Positions 34,665 to 43,816 are shown, counted from the stretch's first letter. The stretch: 64,000 bases of DNA from 39-52-133 sp035531075 (GCA_035531075.1 DATKTO010000018.1:1-64000); one strand, 5' to 3'. Made by a program: numbers and translations. The notes: generated by a model from the sequence alone, not told the origin.

Positions 34665-35009
34665 TTATTCCGTCACCGGCACAACACTGGTGATTGCACT
34701 TTCCCGGTCAATCTCCAATTGCACTTCGCAGTACTCATTGATATCGCTGGCAGGGGTGGGGTCGTCGGTGCAACTGCAGCCGCCGATGATGCCCTGATAA
34801 AAAATCCCGGCTTTCACGCGTATCACCTTTTCCGTCTCTGTCATGCTGTGGATCGCCACCGTGATCGGCGCATCGCTTACGTAGTTGCCGGTGGATAAAC
34901 CCTGTTGCAGCGGCAATTGCCCTGCATTCAGCTGCGCGATTTCCTGCTTGAGCACAGCCGGAAAATCAGGGGTTCCCCAGGCGCGTAATGAATTTTCGAG
35001 TCGTATCAT
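34665..35009 (-). CDS. Conserved small hypothetical protein with Cys pair
   Basis: A 114-residue cytosolic protein: MIRLENSLRAWGTPDF, LPLQQGLSTGNYVSD, then beta strands and the motif GGCSCTDDPTP...NEYCEV. The CSC and later Cys recur in a conserved proteobacterial family of this length (my recollection) whose members have sometimes been mislabelled as glucosamine-fructose-6-phosphate aminotransferase; there is no such domain here. The Cys cluster might bind metal. Function unknown. Confidence 0.75.
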   Translation of the reverse strand: MIRLENSLRAWGTPDFPAVLKQEIAQLNAGQLPLQQGLSTGNYVSDAPITVAIHSMTETEKVIRVKAGIFYQGIIGGCSCTDDPTPASDINEYCEVQLEIDRESAITSVVPVTE

Positions 35010-35136
35010 TGATAACTCACAAGTTATTGTTTACATTTACTATTAATTATTTCAAACAAGTTCTGCAAAGAGGCCGGCCTGCGCTGCCAGGCGATGCGAT
35101 CGCATAGCTGAAATAATCCATTCAAATCCTGTCCCT

Positions 35137-36312
35137 TCAGCTCATTCCAGCCTCGTAACTGACCACCCTGTTACGCCCGGTTTGCTTGGCGTTATACAGC
35201 GCGGCATCGGCCTTTTCCAGAATATCCTTCAGCTCATCCCTGCCACCGGCTGGGCAGATCGATACGCCGATGCTGATCGAAACTGGGAGCCTCGTGCCGC
35301 CGCTGAAAAACGGCGCAGAAGCGATGGCTTCGCGCAAATGTTCGGCCAGCGTCAGTGCGCCCTCAACATCCGTATCCGGGGCGACTATGCAAAATTCTTC
35401 ACCGCCGTAACGTCCCAGAAAATCATGTCCGCGCAAGCGTCCCTCCAGCAGACTGGCAATATTTCGCAGCACCTTGTCTCCAACCGGATGTCCGTAGCTA
35501 TCGTTGATATCTTTGAAGTGATCTACGTCTATCATCAGCAGCGCCAGCGGGGAAGCGTGGCGCCGTGCCAGTGTGCGCTTTGCATGATCCATCAGCGCGC
35601 GCCGGTTGGGAATCTGGGTAAGACTGTCGGTCATCGCCAGGTGCATGATTTCCCGGTCTCCCCGTTCCTTGACCATGAGCACAAAACCAATCGAGCCCAG
35701 CAGTGCGGTCGCCATGATTGCGATATAGGCAAGCGCTTGAACCGGTTGCAGTGCCGCTGTGTTCTGCGGTTGCGCAAATTCATCGTGACCAACGATGGCG
35801 GAAACAGCGCGCAGCCCCAGCACCAGCGAGATTCCGATTACACCGGCAAACAGCAGGCGCCAGGCCCGCCCGGCACGGGTTTCAGGATAGGAAAGCAGCG
35901 CGCGTGCGATCAGCACCATCTGAAAACCGAAAATCACGCCGCCCCAGATAAAGCGGCCGTCTATGTCGTCTATCAGAACAGACACCATCACCAGGGTCAG
36001 CGCGACCGGCGCAAAATAATACCAGCGCGGCGCCTGACGTTGCTGAAACTCACAAACGGCCGCCAGAATCAGGGCATGCGAAGTGGCTTTCAGGCCGTTG
36101 GCGACCACAATCGACAGCACATCTGGAATAACGCCGCGTGCCGCAATCAGCATCCACAATATCGTTTCCAGCAGCATCGCTATCGCCCACTTGCCCATGC
36201 CGTCACGTTTTCCGCCAGGCCTCTTGCCGGAGGCGGCAACAAACAGGCTCAGCACCGACAAGCCATAGGTCACAATCAGAGAAAACAGCAGGGTGCGCGG
36301 GTCAAGATTCAT
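35137..36312 (-). CDS. Membrane diguanylate cyclase
   Basis: A 391-residue inner-membrane protein with six or seven hydrophobic segments in the first ~210 residues, forming a membrane sensor without a periplasmic domain of note, then a GGDEF domain (about 225-385). The active-site motif is GGEEF, intact for cyclase activity, and RGHD lies five residues before it as an RxxD inhibition site. It would make c-di-GMP on a membrane-linked cue. Single gene between a small hypothetical and pepD. Confidence 0.93.
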   Translation of the reverse strand: MNLDPRTLLFSLIVTYGLSVLSLFVAASGKRPGGKRDGMGKWAIAMLLETILWMLIAARGVIPDVLSIVVANGLKATSHALILAAVCEFQQRQAPRWYYFAPVALTLVMVSVLIDDIDGRFIWGGVIFGFQMVLIARALLSYPETRAGRAWRLLFAGVIGISLVLGLRAVSAIVGHDEFAQPQNTAALQPVQALAYIAIMATALLGSIGFVLMVKERGDREIMHLAMTDSLTQIPNRRALMDHAKRTLARRHASPLALLMIDVDHFKDINDSYGHPVGDKVLRNIASLLEGRLRGHDFLGRYGGEEFCIVAPDTDVEGALTLAEHLREAIASAPFFSGGTRLPVSISIGVSICPAGGRDELKDILEKADAALYNAKQTGRNRVVSYEAGMS

Positions 36313-36445
36313 GATGTAAAAAGAGATACGGTTTAGAAATTATTATTGTTGGATTTCCGTAACGGAGTCCATGATTGAAGCGTTTATAACGATAACCATT
36401 CTATCCTATGTGGAAATAGTATTTCGGTCGTGCCTGTTTCTGCAG

Positions 36446-37933
36446 CTAAGCCTTGGCCAGCGCCTGCAACACTGCCTTCAGCAACTGCCAGCAATGCCCC
36501 ACCGACTCAATCTCCACCTTTTCACCGGGCGCATGTGCGCCGCGTATATCTGGGCCGAAGGAAATCATGTCGAGATGGGGATGACTGGCGGCGAGCAGGC
36601 CGCATTCCAGTCCGGCGTGGATCACCTGCAGGCTGGCGGGCTGGCCGAATTCCCTGGTGTATACCTGCTGGCACAACGCGAGCATGGGGGATGCAGGGTT
36701 AGGCGTCCAGCCCGGGTAGGCGCCGTCTTTCCACGCGCGCAGGCCATAGCTGACCGCAAAGGAAATCAGCTTGCCGGCCAGTGCATCGGCCCGTGCATCA
36801 TGCAGCGAGCGCACCTTGAACGTCGCCTTGAACGCGCCCTGCACCAGCGCAACCACACCAAGATTGCTGGAGGTGTCGGTCACGCCGGGGAAGGCATCGC
36901 TCATGCCCGACACGCCGTTCGCAGAGGTGTCGAGGAAAGCAAGCAAACGATCGCGCTCAGCCTGAGAAATGGCTTTCTCCCCCTGCACCTCGCCCACGTG
37001 TGCAGCCTCTTCCATCTTGCACATGAACGACACCTTCGCATCCGCCTCGGCAAAGCGTTGCCGCCACGCCTCATGCCGGTGCTGCACCCATTCCTCCAGC
37101 TTTGCCAGCGCATCGGCACGCAGTGCACACACGGCAAACGCCTCGCGCGGGATGGCATTGCGTGCGGTGCCGCCATGCAAGGCAAGCAAGCGCATGTCGG
37201 TGTGTGCAGCCAGATCGCGCAGCGCCTCGGCCAGCAGCTTGATCGCATTGCCGCGCCCGGTATGGATATCGATGCCGGAGTGGCCGCCGCGCAGACCCGC
37301 CACTTCCATGCGTATCATCACATAGCCCGCTGGCAGTTCTTCCTGCGCGCAATCGTGGCGCACCTCCACATCCACCCCGCCTGCGCAACCGAGATAAAAA
37401 TGCCCCCACTCCTCGGTATCGATATTGATCAGCGTCTTGCCGTGCAAGGTGCCGGGCGCCAGTCCGCGCGCACCGTCCATGCCACTTTCCTCGTTCACGG
37501 TAAGCAGCACCTCCAGCGGCGGATGGATTAAGCCTGGCTCTTCCAGCGCGGCCAGCGCAAGGGCAACACCGATGCCATTGTCCGCGCCCAGCGTCGTGCC
37601 CTCCGCCTCCACCCAGCCATCGCGCACCACTGCGTTGATCGGGTCGCGCGCGAAATCATGCTGCGTGCCGGCATTGGCCTGGCACACCATGTCGAGATGG
37701 CCTTGCAGTATCACGCCGGGCTTGGCTTCGCAGCCGGGGCTGGCAGGCTTTTTCAGGATCAGGTTGCCGGCAGCGTCGACGCTGGACGCGATGCCGCGCG
37801 CTTGCGCCCAGCTGATCAGATGTTCGCGCAGCGCCGCCTCCTGATACGAGGGGCGCGGTATAGAACACAGCGTGGCGAAGTGCGCCCAGACAGAGCGCGG
37901 TTGCAGATTTTCGAGATTATTTGTTGTGGTCAT
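36446..37933 (-). CDS. pepD: Aminoacyl-histidine dipeptidase (peptidase M20 family)
   Basis: A 495-residue cytosolic dizinc peptidase that cleaves Xaa-His and related dipeptides. Metal-binding segments are visible: GHLDMVC (His, Asp), GADNGIG (bridging Asp), VNEESGMDG (catalytic Glu and metal Glu), and a later His in the C-terminal HPHLD region. The lid/dimerisation domain separates them. The start MTTTNNLENL at 37933 is preferred over a 13-codon upstream extension. Typical length is 485-490. Single gene. Confidence 0.95.
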   Translation of the reverse strand: MTTTNNLENLQPRSVWAHFATLCSIPRPSYQEAALREHLISWAQARGIASSVDAAGNLILKKPASPGCEAKPGVILQGHLDMVCQANAGTQHDFARDPINAVVRDGWVEAEGTTLGADNGIGVALALAALEEPGLIHPPLEVLLTVNEESGMDGARGLAPGTLHGKTLINIDTEEWGHFYLGCAGGVDVEVRHDCAQEELPAGYVMIRMEVAGLRGGHSGIDIHTGRGNAIKLLAEALRDLAAHTDMRLLALHGGTARNAIPREAFAVCALRADALAKLEEWVQHRHEAWRQRFAEADAKVSFMCKMEEAAHVGEVQGEKAISQAERDRLLAFLDTSANGVSGMSDAFPGVTDTSSNLGVVALVQGAFKATFKVRSLHDARADALAGKLISFAVSYGLRAWKDGAYPGWTPNPASPMLALCQQVYTREFGQPASLQVIHAGLECGLLAASHPHLDMISFGPDIRGAHAPGEKVEIESVGHCWQLLKAVLQALAKA

Positions 37934-38105
37934 AATAGCGTAAGTCAAAAAAACCGCCCTGCGGCGCAGCATGAAACATTGAAAGGTGAATTGTAATCAG
38001 CTTGGGCAAAAAAACGTGATCTTCCGAAAATTACAATATTTCCGGAATAAATGCTTCAGAGCAGTATGCTGCTGACGATGGCGAAATAAGCCTGAGGTTC
38101 GTGCC

Positions 38106-38801
38106 TCATCTGCCGCGCAGGCGCAGTTGCTGCAACTCCGCCAGGCACAGATGGATGAATGCCAGGCCGACATAAACAGGCAAAAACAGGTTGAGCAAGG
38201 GCACGAACTGCAACAGGCCGGCCACTGCGCCCAGCAGATAAAGCTTCACCGTGGAGCGCTCGATGACCTGCGCATATTCTTCGCGGCTGGCATGTTCGGC
38301 CAGCGCGTCATAGCGGAACAGCCGCTGGTTCAGGTAGGCCATCAGCATGACGGGCAACACCAGCGCGAGCGGCGAGAACAGCCATAACGGCAGAGTCAGC
38401 ACCCAGCCCGCGCAATACACGGCAATGGCGACGGCAGCATTCACGGCGCTGCCGAGCGTGCCGCCGCCCCGCTTGCGCGCAAGCGCCGGGTAGTCTTTTT
38501 GCGCGACTTGGTTGATCATCATCGGCATCGCGAACACCGCCGTAAAAACCAGCGCGGTCACATAGATCGCGGCAAGCAGCAGCAACACCAGGATGATGCT
38601 GATCAGGTAATGCGACACCACAGCCAAGAAGCCCTGCGCCATCCATTGCTCCAGCGGCGTTGCCCGCACCATCGCGGTGAGCGCTGCAACCCAGCCCGGC
38701 CAAAAGTACATGGCCGCGCCCACCCACAGCACCAGAGACAACATCCCTGGATGAAAAAACGACTTGAGTGCTGCAACAAGAGCTGCAATGACGCTATGCA
38801 T
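38106..38801 (-). CDS. EI24/CysZ-like membrane protein
   Basis: A 231-residue protein with four or more hydrophobic segments, starting MHSVIAALVAALKSFFHPGMLSLVLW, in the EI24 domain family that includes the sulfate transporter CysZ. Conserved phrases: PMMINQVAQKDYPAL and LNQRLFRYDALAEHASREEY. There are no sulfate-assimilation genes nearby, so the substrate is open. The start is uncertain (38801, 38840 or 38861); 38801 fits the family best. No clear ribosome site precedes any of them. Confidence 0.82.
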   Translation of the reverse strand: MHSVIAALVAALKSFFHPGMLSLVLWVGAAMYFWPGWVAALTAMVRATPLEQWMAQGFLAVVSHYLISIILVLLLLAAIYVTALVFTAVFAMPMMINQVAQKDYPALARKRGGGTLGSAVNAAVAIAVYCAGWVLTLPLWLFSPLALVLPVMLMAYLNQRLFRYDALAEHASREEYAQVIERSTVKLYLLGAVAGLLQFVPLLNLFLPVYVGLAFIHLCLAELQQLRLRGR

Positions 38802-39014
38802 GTGGAGGCTCGCATGGTGGGTTGAGAGGCTGTTCAGCATAGGCCAAGCCGCTCGTGTCATCAATGTTTTCCCGTAACCGAAATTGGGTACAAAACATCT
38901 AGGGTGTTTATCGTATTGTTTTTTTGCTTCCAGGCTTGTAGCGTTCATTTTATTGCATTGGTACGAACGACGGCTTGATGCGCCCCAACTAATCACGTGC
39001 AGCAGGAGCATGCA

Positions 39015-39410
39015 ATGCTTGAATCAAAAACGATCAGCATTTCGATCAACCGGAACTGGAAAAAATTCTACGACGCGGTTTGGAGACCGGAAGACTTTCC
39101 GAAATGGGCGTCCGGACTCAGCAAATCGTCGCTCACTAAAGATGGGGAAACATGGAAGGCCGAGGGCCCGGAAGGGACAGTCAGAATACTGTTCACTGCT
39201 CACAATTCTTTCGGTGTCATGGATCACTATGTCGATATTGGCAATGGCACGATTATCTACGTGCCACTGAGAATTATCCAGAATGGTGAGGGTGCCGAGG
39301 TGCTGCTCACCCTGTTTCGGCAACGCGACATGACCGATGCGAAATTTGCTGCGGATGCAGAATGGGTTGCGCGCGACCTGCTGGCTTTGAAGGCTCTCGT
39401 CACACAGTGA
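39015..39410 (+). CDS. SRPBCC-superfamily protein
   Basis: A 131-residue protein with the START/SRPBCC layout: ISISINRNWKKFYDAVWRPEDFPKWASG, then a beta sheet and a C-terminal long helix (AADAEWVARDLLALKALV). Members bind hydrophobic ligands or act as cyclases; none is predictable here. AGGAG lies 6 nt before the ATG at 39015. It is the first gene of a cassette with the YCII-VOC fusion and two further small genes. Confidence 0.85.
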   Translation: MLESKTISISINRNWKKFYDAVWRPEDFPKWASGLSKSSLTKDGETWKAEGPEGTVRILFTAHNSFGVMDHYVDIGNGTIIYVPLRIIQNGEGAEVLLTLFRQRDMTDAKFAADAEWVARDLLALKALVTQ

Positions 39411-39494
39411 CGTGTCCGGCATGGTCGAACATGCCCCGGCATCCCGACAAGATTTTCGCCCCACTAAATGGCTCGTCCAGCAGGAGAAATCACC

Positions 39495-40460
39495 ATGCGC
39501 TTCATCATCATTGTCAAAGCCAGCAAAGACGCCGAGGCGGGCGTCATGCCGCAAGAGCAACTCCTCGCGGCCATGGCGCAATACCACGAAGAACTGATGA
39601 AAGCCGGCGTGCTGCTGGACGCCTCCGGCCTGCAGCCGAGCAGCACGGGATGGCGCATCCGCTACAGCGGAACAAGACGCACCCTGACTGAAGGCCCCTT
39701 CGCCGAGAGCACAGAACTCATCGCCGGCTATACGATGATCCAGGTGAAAACGCGGGAAGAAGCGATTGAGTGGACAAAGCGCTTTCCCAACCCCGCCGGC
39801 GAGGGCAAGGAAGCCGAGATTGAAGTGCGGCAGCTATTCGAGCTGGAAGATTTTGCGCCGGGCGCGGCGATAGCACGCTTTCGCGAAATGGACGCGGGCA
39901 TAAAGAAGCGGCGCATTGAACCGGTGATTGAAGGGCACAAGATTAGCATGCAAAGCGTGCAAACCTTCACCCCGTGCCTGTGGTTTGATGATCAGGCCGA
40001 GGAAGCGGCCACGTTCTATACCTCTATTTTCAAAAATTCAAAGATCGTCAACATTGCACGCTACGGCGAAGCCGGACATGAGATTCATGGCAAACAGGCT
40101 GGAACGGTCATGACCGTGTCATTTGAACTCGACGGGCAGACCTTTACCGCACTCAACGGCGGCCCGATATTCAAGTTCAACGAGGCCATTTCGCTCCAGG
40201 TCAATTGCGAGACGCAGCAGGAAGTGGACTATTACTGGGAGAAACTGACCGAGGGCGGGGATGAAAAGGCCCAGCAATGTGGCTGGCTCAAGGATAAATA
40301 TGGCGTTTCCTGGCAAGTTGTTCCGGCCATTTTGAATGAGATATTCAGCGGCCCGGAAACAGAAAAATCCGAGAGGGCCATGAATGCAATGCTGCAAATG
40401 AAGAAGATCGACATCAAGGAATTACAGCAGGCATATGCCGCTAGCAGCGGGCGCGACTGA
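39495..40460 (+). CDS. YCII-type plus VOC (3-demethylubiquinone-9 3-methyltransferase-like) fusion
   Basis: A 321-residue two-domain protein. Residues 1-115 resemble YCII/DGPF domains (MRFIIIVKASKDAEAG ... TEGPFAES), and about 145-315 form a PhnB-type VOC domain (PCLWFDDQAEEAATFYTSIFKNSKI, FTALNGGP, WLKDKYGVSWQVVP). Normally these are separate proteins encoded side by side; here they are fused by a helical linker. GGAG lies 8 nt before the ATG 39495. Despite the family name it is not expected to be a methyltransferase: VOC proteins bind metals or small molecules. It precedes the zinc-ribbon and VOC genes. Confidence 0.85.
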   Translation: MRFIIIVKASKDAEAGVMPQEQLLAAMAQYHEELMKAGVLLDASGLQPSSTGWRIRYSGTRRTLTEGPFAESTELIAGYTMIQVKTREEAIEWTKRFPNPAGEGKEAEIEVRQLFELEDFAPGAAIARFREMDAGIKKRRIEPVIEGHKISMQSVQTFTPCLWFDDQAEEAATFYTSIFKNSKIVNIARYGEAGHEIHGKQAGTVMTVSFELDGQTFTALNGGPIFKFNEAISLQVNCETQQEVDYYWEKLTEGGDEKAQQCGWLKDKYGVSWQVVPAILNEIFSGPETEKSERAMNAMLQMKKIDIKELQQAYAASSGRD

Positions 40461-40525
40461 ACGCTCGCGCGTTTCGCCGCGAAGCCTGCGCGAATACCAG
40501 CCACCCATATTCCGAGGAAACACTG

Positions 40526-40675
40526 ATGACATCGAAAAAAAAGGGGGGATGGAAAACATGCAGCCGTGGCCATAAGTACCGCGGTGCGGGTCCCTGTCCA
40601 GTTTGCTGGCCCGGTGGCGCCAGATGCGACAAGTTCAACAATACACAGTCAATAGAGAAGGAGAATAAATCATGA
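40526..40675 (+). CDS. 49-residue zinc-ribbon-like protein
   Basis: A very short gene: ATG 40526 with GAGG 8 nt upstream, stop TGA at 40673-40675. The product has one Cys-x3-His (CSRGH), then CPVC and a further Cys (ARCDK), a plausible zinc-ribbon; similar small proteins with a TCPKGHxY...CPVC pattern recur beside YCII/VOC genes (recollection). Its stop overlaps the next ATG by ATGA, and the ribosome site of the next gene (AAGGAG) lies within its last codons, so the two are translationally coupled. Confidence 0.75.
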   Translation: MTSKKKGGWKTCSRGHKYRGAGPCPVCWPGGARCDKFNNTQSIEKENKS

Positions 40676-41064
40676 ATCCTGTTGTTCACTTTGAATTACC
40701 GTTCGACAACCGGACGCGTATGGGAAAGTTTTATGAGACGGCATTCGGCTGGCAGATTCAGATGCTGGGCGAGGACATGGGAAATTACGTCCTTGCAACC
40801 ACCACAGAAACCGGCGAGAGCGGCCCGCTAAAAAACGGTGTGATTAATGGGGGCTTCTATCCAAAAAATCCCGAGTTGCAGGCGCTATATCCGTCCCTCG
40901 TGATCGCGGTGGACGATATCAAGACAGCCATAAAGCAGGTGAGTGATGCGGGCGGCAAAGTACCCGGAGAACCGATGGAGATAGCCGGTGTGGGAACCTA
41001 TGTTTCGTTCATCGACACCGAGGGCAACCGCTTGAGCATGCTGCAGCCCATCCCGCGCAAATAG
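40672..41064 (+). CDS. VOC-family protein (glyoxalase/bleomycin-resistance fold)
   Basis: A 130-residue protein with the VOC babbb-babbb layout: HFELPFDNRTRMGKFYETAFGWQIQML and later GVGTYVSFIDTEGNRLSMLQP. The N-terminal His and late Glu are candidates for the metal pair. Such stand-alone proteins are often labelled glyoxalase without proof; the enzyme activity is unknown. Translation is coupled to the zinc-ribbon gene by an ATGA overlap, completing the four-gene cassette. Confidence 0.88.
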   Translation: MNPVVHFELPFDNRTRMGKFYETAFGWQIQMLGEDMGNYVLATTTETGESGPLKNGVINGGFYPKNPELQALYPSLVIAVDDIKTAIKQVSDAGGKVPGEPMEIAGVGTYVSFIDTEGNRLSMLQPIPRK

Positions 41065-41283
41065 CGTACGCCGAAGGCGGCATCAATAAAGCCCTGGCTT
41101 CAAGCGCGCATCGTGGTGTCGATCATTCTGATACGCCTTGAATTGTCATGTTCATTCCCCATGTGCTTTAAGCACAATCCCCATCGCACTCGCAAAAACA
41201 AAAGCGATGCAGCCCCTATTTTTTTGTTGATACCGTCCCACTCAATCCAGGTCAATTTAATGACACCAAAGGAGAAAATAATC

Positions 41284-42015
41284 ATGAACAGGAAAATTCA
41301 GATCGGCATCCTCGTGCTCGCTGCGGCACTCACCACGAGCGCCTGCGTCAGCACCGGCGAGTATAAAAAGATGCAGACAGCGAAGAACGAGGAGATCGCG
41401 ACGCTGCTGCAGCAGAAAACCGCGCTGGAGCAGGAGAATGCTGCATTAAAGCAGCAGAACACAGCCAAGCAGCAACAGGTCGGTTCCCTTGAACAGCAGA
41501 ATGCCGCATTGCTCACAGCCAGCCAGAAGCGGCAGCAGCAATACGATTCGCTGGTGAAGAACCTGTCGAAGGAAGTGGAAAAGGGCCAGCTCCAGGTGCG
41601 GCAATATCAGAACATGCTGGCCGTGGATCTGGCGGAGCAGATATTCTTCGACTCAGGCAAAGCAACGCTTAAGGCAGGCGGCAAGGAAATCCTGAAAAAG
41701 GTCGGCACAGCACTGAAAAAATATGACAACAAAGTCATCCGCGTCGTGGGACATACCGACAACGTGCCGGTGGCCAAAGCCCTGCAGGACACCTTCCCGA
41801 CCAATTGGGAGCTCTCGGTGGCGCGCGCGACTAACGTAGTCCGCTACCTGCAGGAAGTCGGCATACCACCCGATCACATGGTGGCAACAGGGAGGGGTGA
41901 ATACGATCCCGTGGCCCCGAACGACACAGCGGAAGGACGCCAGAAGAACCGCCGGATCGAGATCCTGCTGATCGACCATAGCCTGGAGGACGAAATGACC
42001 AGGCAGGCCAAATAA
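41284..42015 (+). CDS. OmpA-family lipoprotein with coiled coil
   Basis: A 243-residue protein. Lipobox TTSAC (Cys at about 21), then a long Gln/Glu-rich coiled coil (about 30-110, repeated QQ and EQ heptads), and a C-terminal OmpA peptidoglycan-binding domain (IFFDSGKATL ... VVGHTDNVPV ... GRGEYDPVAPNDTAEGRQKNRRIEILL) with the Asp and Arg that bind diaminopimelate. AAGGAG lies 9 nt before the ATG. It tethers the outer membrane to the cell wall. The next gene is YeaQ-like. Confidence 0.93.
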   Translation: MNRKIQIGILVLAAALTTSACVSTGEYKKMQTAKNEEIATLLQQKTALEQENAALKQQNTAKQQQVGSLEQQNAALLTASQKRQQQYDSLVKNLSKEVEKGQLQVRQYQNMLAVDLAEQIFFDSGKATLKAGGKEILKKVGTALKKYDNKVIRVVGHTDNVPVAKALQDTFPTNWELSVARATNVVRYLQEVGIPPDHMVATGRGEYDPVAPNDTAEGRQKNRRIEILLIDHSLEDEMTRQAK

Positions 42016-42088
42016 CACCCGTTTCCGTCGCGGTAACATAGCGTGGGCTTAGCGTGCAGCCATGGTTTCAAGAAGCAGAGGAGTAGAC

Positions 42089-42340
42089 ATGAGCTGGATC
42101 ATTTCGTTAATCATAGGTGGCGTCGTTGGCTGGGTGGCAAGCTTGTTCATGAAGACCGACGCGCAGATGGGCCTGATCGCCAACGTGGTGCTGGGCGTGC
42201 TGGGTTCGATGCTGGGCTACTGGATCGCCGGATTGCTGGGCATCGCGCCCACCGGCATCCTGCGCTTCGTGGTCGCGCTCGCAGGCGCGGTGCTGCTGAT
42301 CTACATCCTGCGCAAGCTCGGCTTCTTCGGCAATGCGTAG
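42089..42340 (+). CDS. GlsB/YeaQ/YmgE-family small membrane protein
   Basis: An 83-residue inner-membrane protein with three hydrophobic helices: MSWIISLIIGGVVGWVASLFM, IANVVLGVLGSMLGYWIAGLLG and the last helix before LRKLGFFGNA. The helices have the G-x3-G pattern of the transglycosylase-associated/stress-response family. GAGGAG lies 6 nt before the ATG at 42089. It is often induced by envelope or oxidative stress in related bacteria (family knowledge); the role is unclear. Confidence 0.9.
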   Translation: MSWIISLIIGGVVGWVASLFMKTDAQMGLIANVVLGVLGSMLGYWIAGLLGIAPTGILRFVVALAGAVLLIYILRKLGFFGNA

Positions 42341-42378
42341 GTTTCGTAGCACACCCCGGCCTGCCGTGCTGGCGTAGC

Positions 42379-42632
42379 ATGAAAATGCATGAATGCGAGG
42401 AATTCCTCGAATCATTGAAACAAGCCGGTATAGATATCTTCAAGGAAAGCGAAGTACGCGAGCGTCTGGCCGAAGTGCGCCGCTGGCGTGCAACGGCAGC
42501 AGGAGCGGCATGCTGTTCAAGAGCCGGGATGGCGCGATTAACTAGAAAGAAATCCTCCGCACCTTCAGCGAATTCCAGTTTCCGGAACAAACCGAGGCGC
42601 TGTTTGCCGCCAGCCTCAAGGCCAATCTCTAA
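42379..42632 (+). pseudogene. Decayed copy of the small protein gene at 46347-46631
   Basis: The DNA matches 46373-46631 closely but carries a 22-bp deletion between the direct repeats GCTGGCG (at 42484-42490), a +1 net frame change, and a CAG to TAG change in what was a Gln codon (42543-42545). The start context is also altered (MKMHEC instead of MGSLSKESFE). The frameshifted frame happens to stay open to 42891. The original product cannot be made. Confidence 0.85.
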
Positions 42633-42689
42633 AAAAAACCCAAAAGAAGCACAAGGGAGCAGGCTGAGCTACTCCTTGTTTAATATCGA
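42396..42689. repeat. Segmental duplication, copy 1 (partner 46373-46687)
   Basis: 294 bp here match 315 bp at 46373-46687; the difference is the 22-bp deletion and a 1-bp insertion in an A/C run after the stop. The match covers most of the small gene and about 57 bp downstream, including GGAGCAGGCTGAGCTACTCC, so the duplicated unit is larger than the gene. Both copies are in the same orientation, about 4 kb apart. The 215 bp from here to the next gene (42690-42904) show no further feature. Confidence 0.9.
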
Positions 42690-42904
42690 CAAACTGAGTA
42701 AAGCCGACCCAGGCAATTGCGATGCTGTCCCCTTTAATTATGAGTCTGTTAGCGAACAGACAGCTTCCTGGCCTCGGTGCAACATGTACTCCTGCAAGGC
42801 GGAGTTGTGTTTTTTGCCAGCTAACCAGCAGACAACAAGCCACGCCAGTATCCAACCCTTGGTCGATCAATTTGACGACCTCGTCCTCTAAAAGGAGTTC
42901 TGTC

Positions 42905-43558
42905 ATGCGTAAATTTTTGTTCGGCACTATTGCAGCAACGTTAGCGCTCTCCGGCTGCGCCAACATGACTGAAACTCAACGCGGCACCGCGACCGGCGCG
43001 GGCGTGGGAGCCGGTGTTGGCGCTGTAATTGGCGCAGCAACCGGTGGTGGCGGCAGCCAGCGAACGGCAACGGGCGCGGTTCTGGGCGGTCTCGCGGGTG
43101 CAGTGGTCGGGAATATCTGGTCTAAAAAAATGGAAGCACAGAAACAAGCTATGGAGCAGGCGACACAAGGTACCGACATTAAAGTCAGCCGGACCGCGGA
43201 CAATCGCCTGAAGCTGGATATACCAAGTGATGCATCGTTTGCTACCGATCGGGCAGACATCAACGCTGACTTCCGCAAGATTTTGGATAAATTCGCGGAG
43301 GGCTTGGTCGGCAACACTGCGACCCAAATCTCCATCATTGGCCACACCGACAATACCGGTAGCGATGCGATCAATAACCCCTTATCCATCGAGCGTGCTG
43401 CACGCACCCGCGACTATTTAACTGCAAAAAATGTCGCGTCGGGTCGTATCAGTGTGGATGGTCGCGGCTCGCACGAGCCAATCGCAGCGAACGATACGGC
43501 AGCCGGTCGTGCCAAAAACCGCCGTGTGGAAATTTTTGTGGCCGAGCCACAGCGCTAA
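42905..43558 (+). CDS. OmpA-family lipoprotein with glycine zipper
   Basis: A 217-residue protein. Lipobox LSGC (Cys at about 18), then a glycine-zipper segment (TGAGVGAGVGAVIGAATGGGG ... GAVLGGLAGAVVG, about 30-68), then an OmpA peptidoglycan-binding domain (DIPSDASFATDRADIN ... IIGHTDNTGSDAIN ... GRGSHEPIAANDTAAGRAKNRRVEIFV). AAAGGAG lies 7 nt before the ATG. It resembles the YiaD type. It lies downstream of the decayed duplication. Confidence 0.93.
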   Translation: MRKFLFGTIAATLALSGCANMTETQRGTATGAGVGAGVGAVIGAATGGGGSQRTATGAVLGGLAGAVVGNIWSKKMEAQKQAMEQATQGTDIKVSRTADNRLKLDIPSDASFATDRADINADFRKILDKFAEGLVGNTATQISIIGHTDNTGSDAINNPLSIERAARTRDYLTAKNVASGRISVDGRGSHEPIAANDTAAGRAKNRRVEIFVAEPQR

Positions 43559-43816
43559 ACGCGCGTTGCGATCAAGCGGATAGTGCTGTCAGATGTGTGC
43601 AGTGGTTTTTTCTAACCCGGAGGGTGCCCAAAATTTTGTGTATTTCGTAAATGGTCGGAAAAGACGCTGGCTGATGTGATTGTCGTCCGACGATGGGCGC
43701 GTACCAGTCAGATTACTTTGTCAGATGATGGCGTTGATAAACGAATCGACTCCATAACCCGTTACCCGCAGCAAAAAAGGAAATCAAGGGGGTTACCTCA
43801 GTCTGCCCCCCATTGA

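Noticed and set aside
35182..36336. 384-codon plus-strand frame opposite the membrane diguanylate cyclase
   Set aside because: The GGEEF gene on the other strand is fully supported; no motif in this frame.
36371..37531. 386-codon plus-strand frame opposite pepD
   Set aside because: Antisense to a gene with clear M20-type zinc motifs; its residue composition (His/Gln/Ala/Arg) is typical of an antisense frame.
42043..42891. 282-codon frame covering the YeaQ gene and pseudogene as one protein
   Set aside because: Reads through the YeaQ gene in the wrong frame; YeaQ has its own ribosome site at 42076-42085 and membrane helices. Only the 42379-42891 part is discussed, as a decayed copy.
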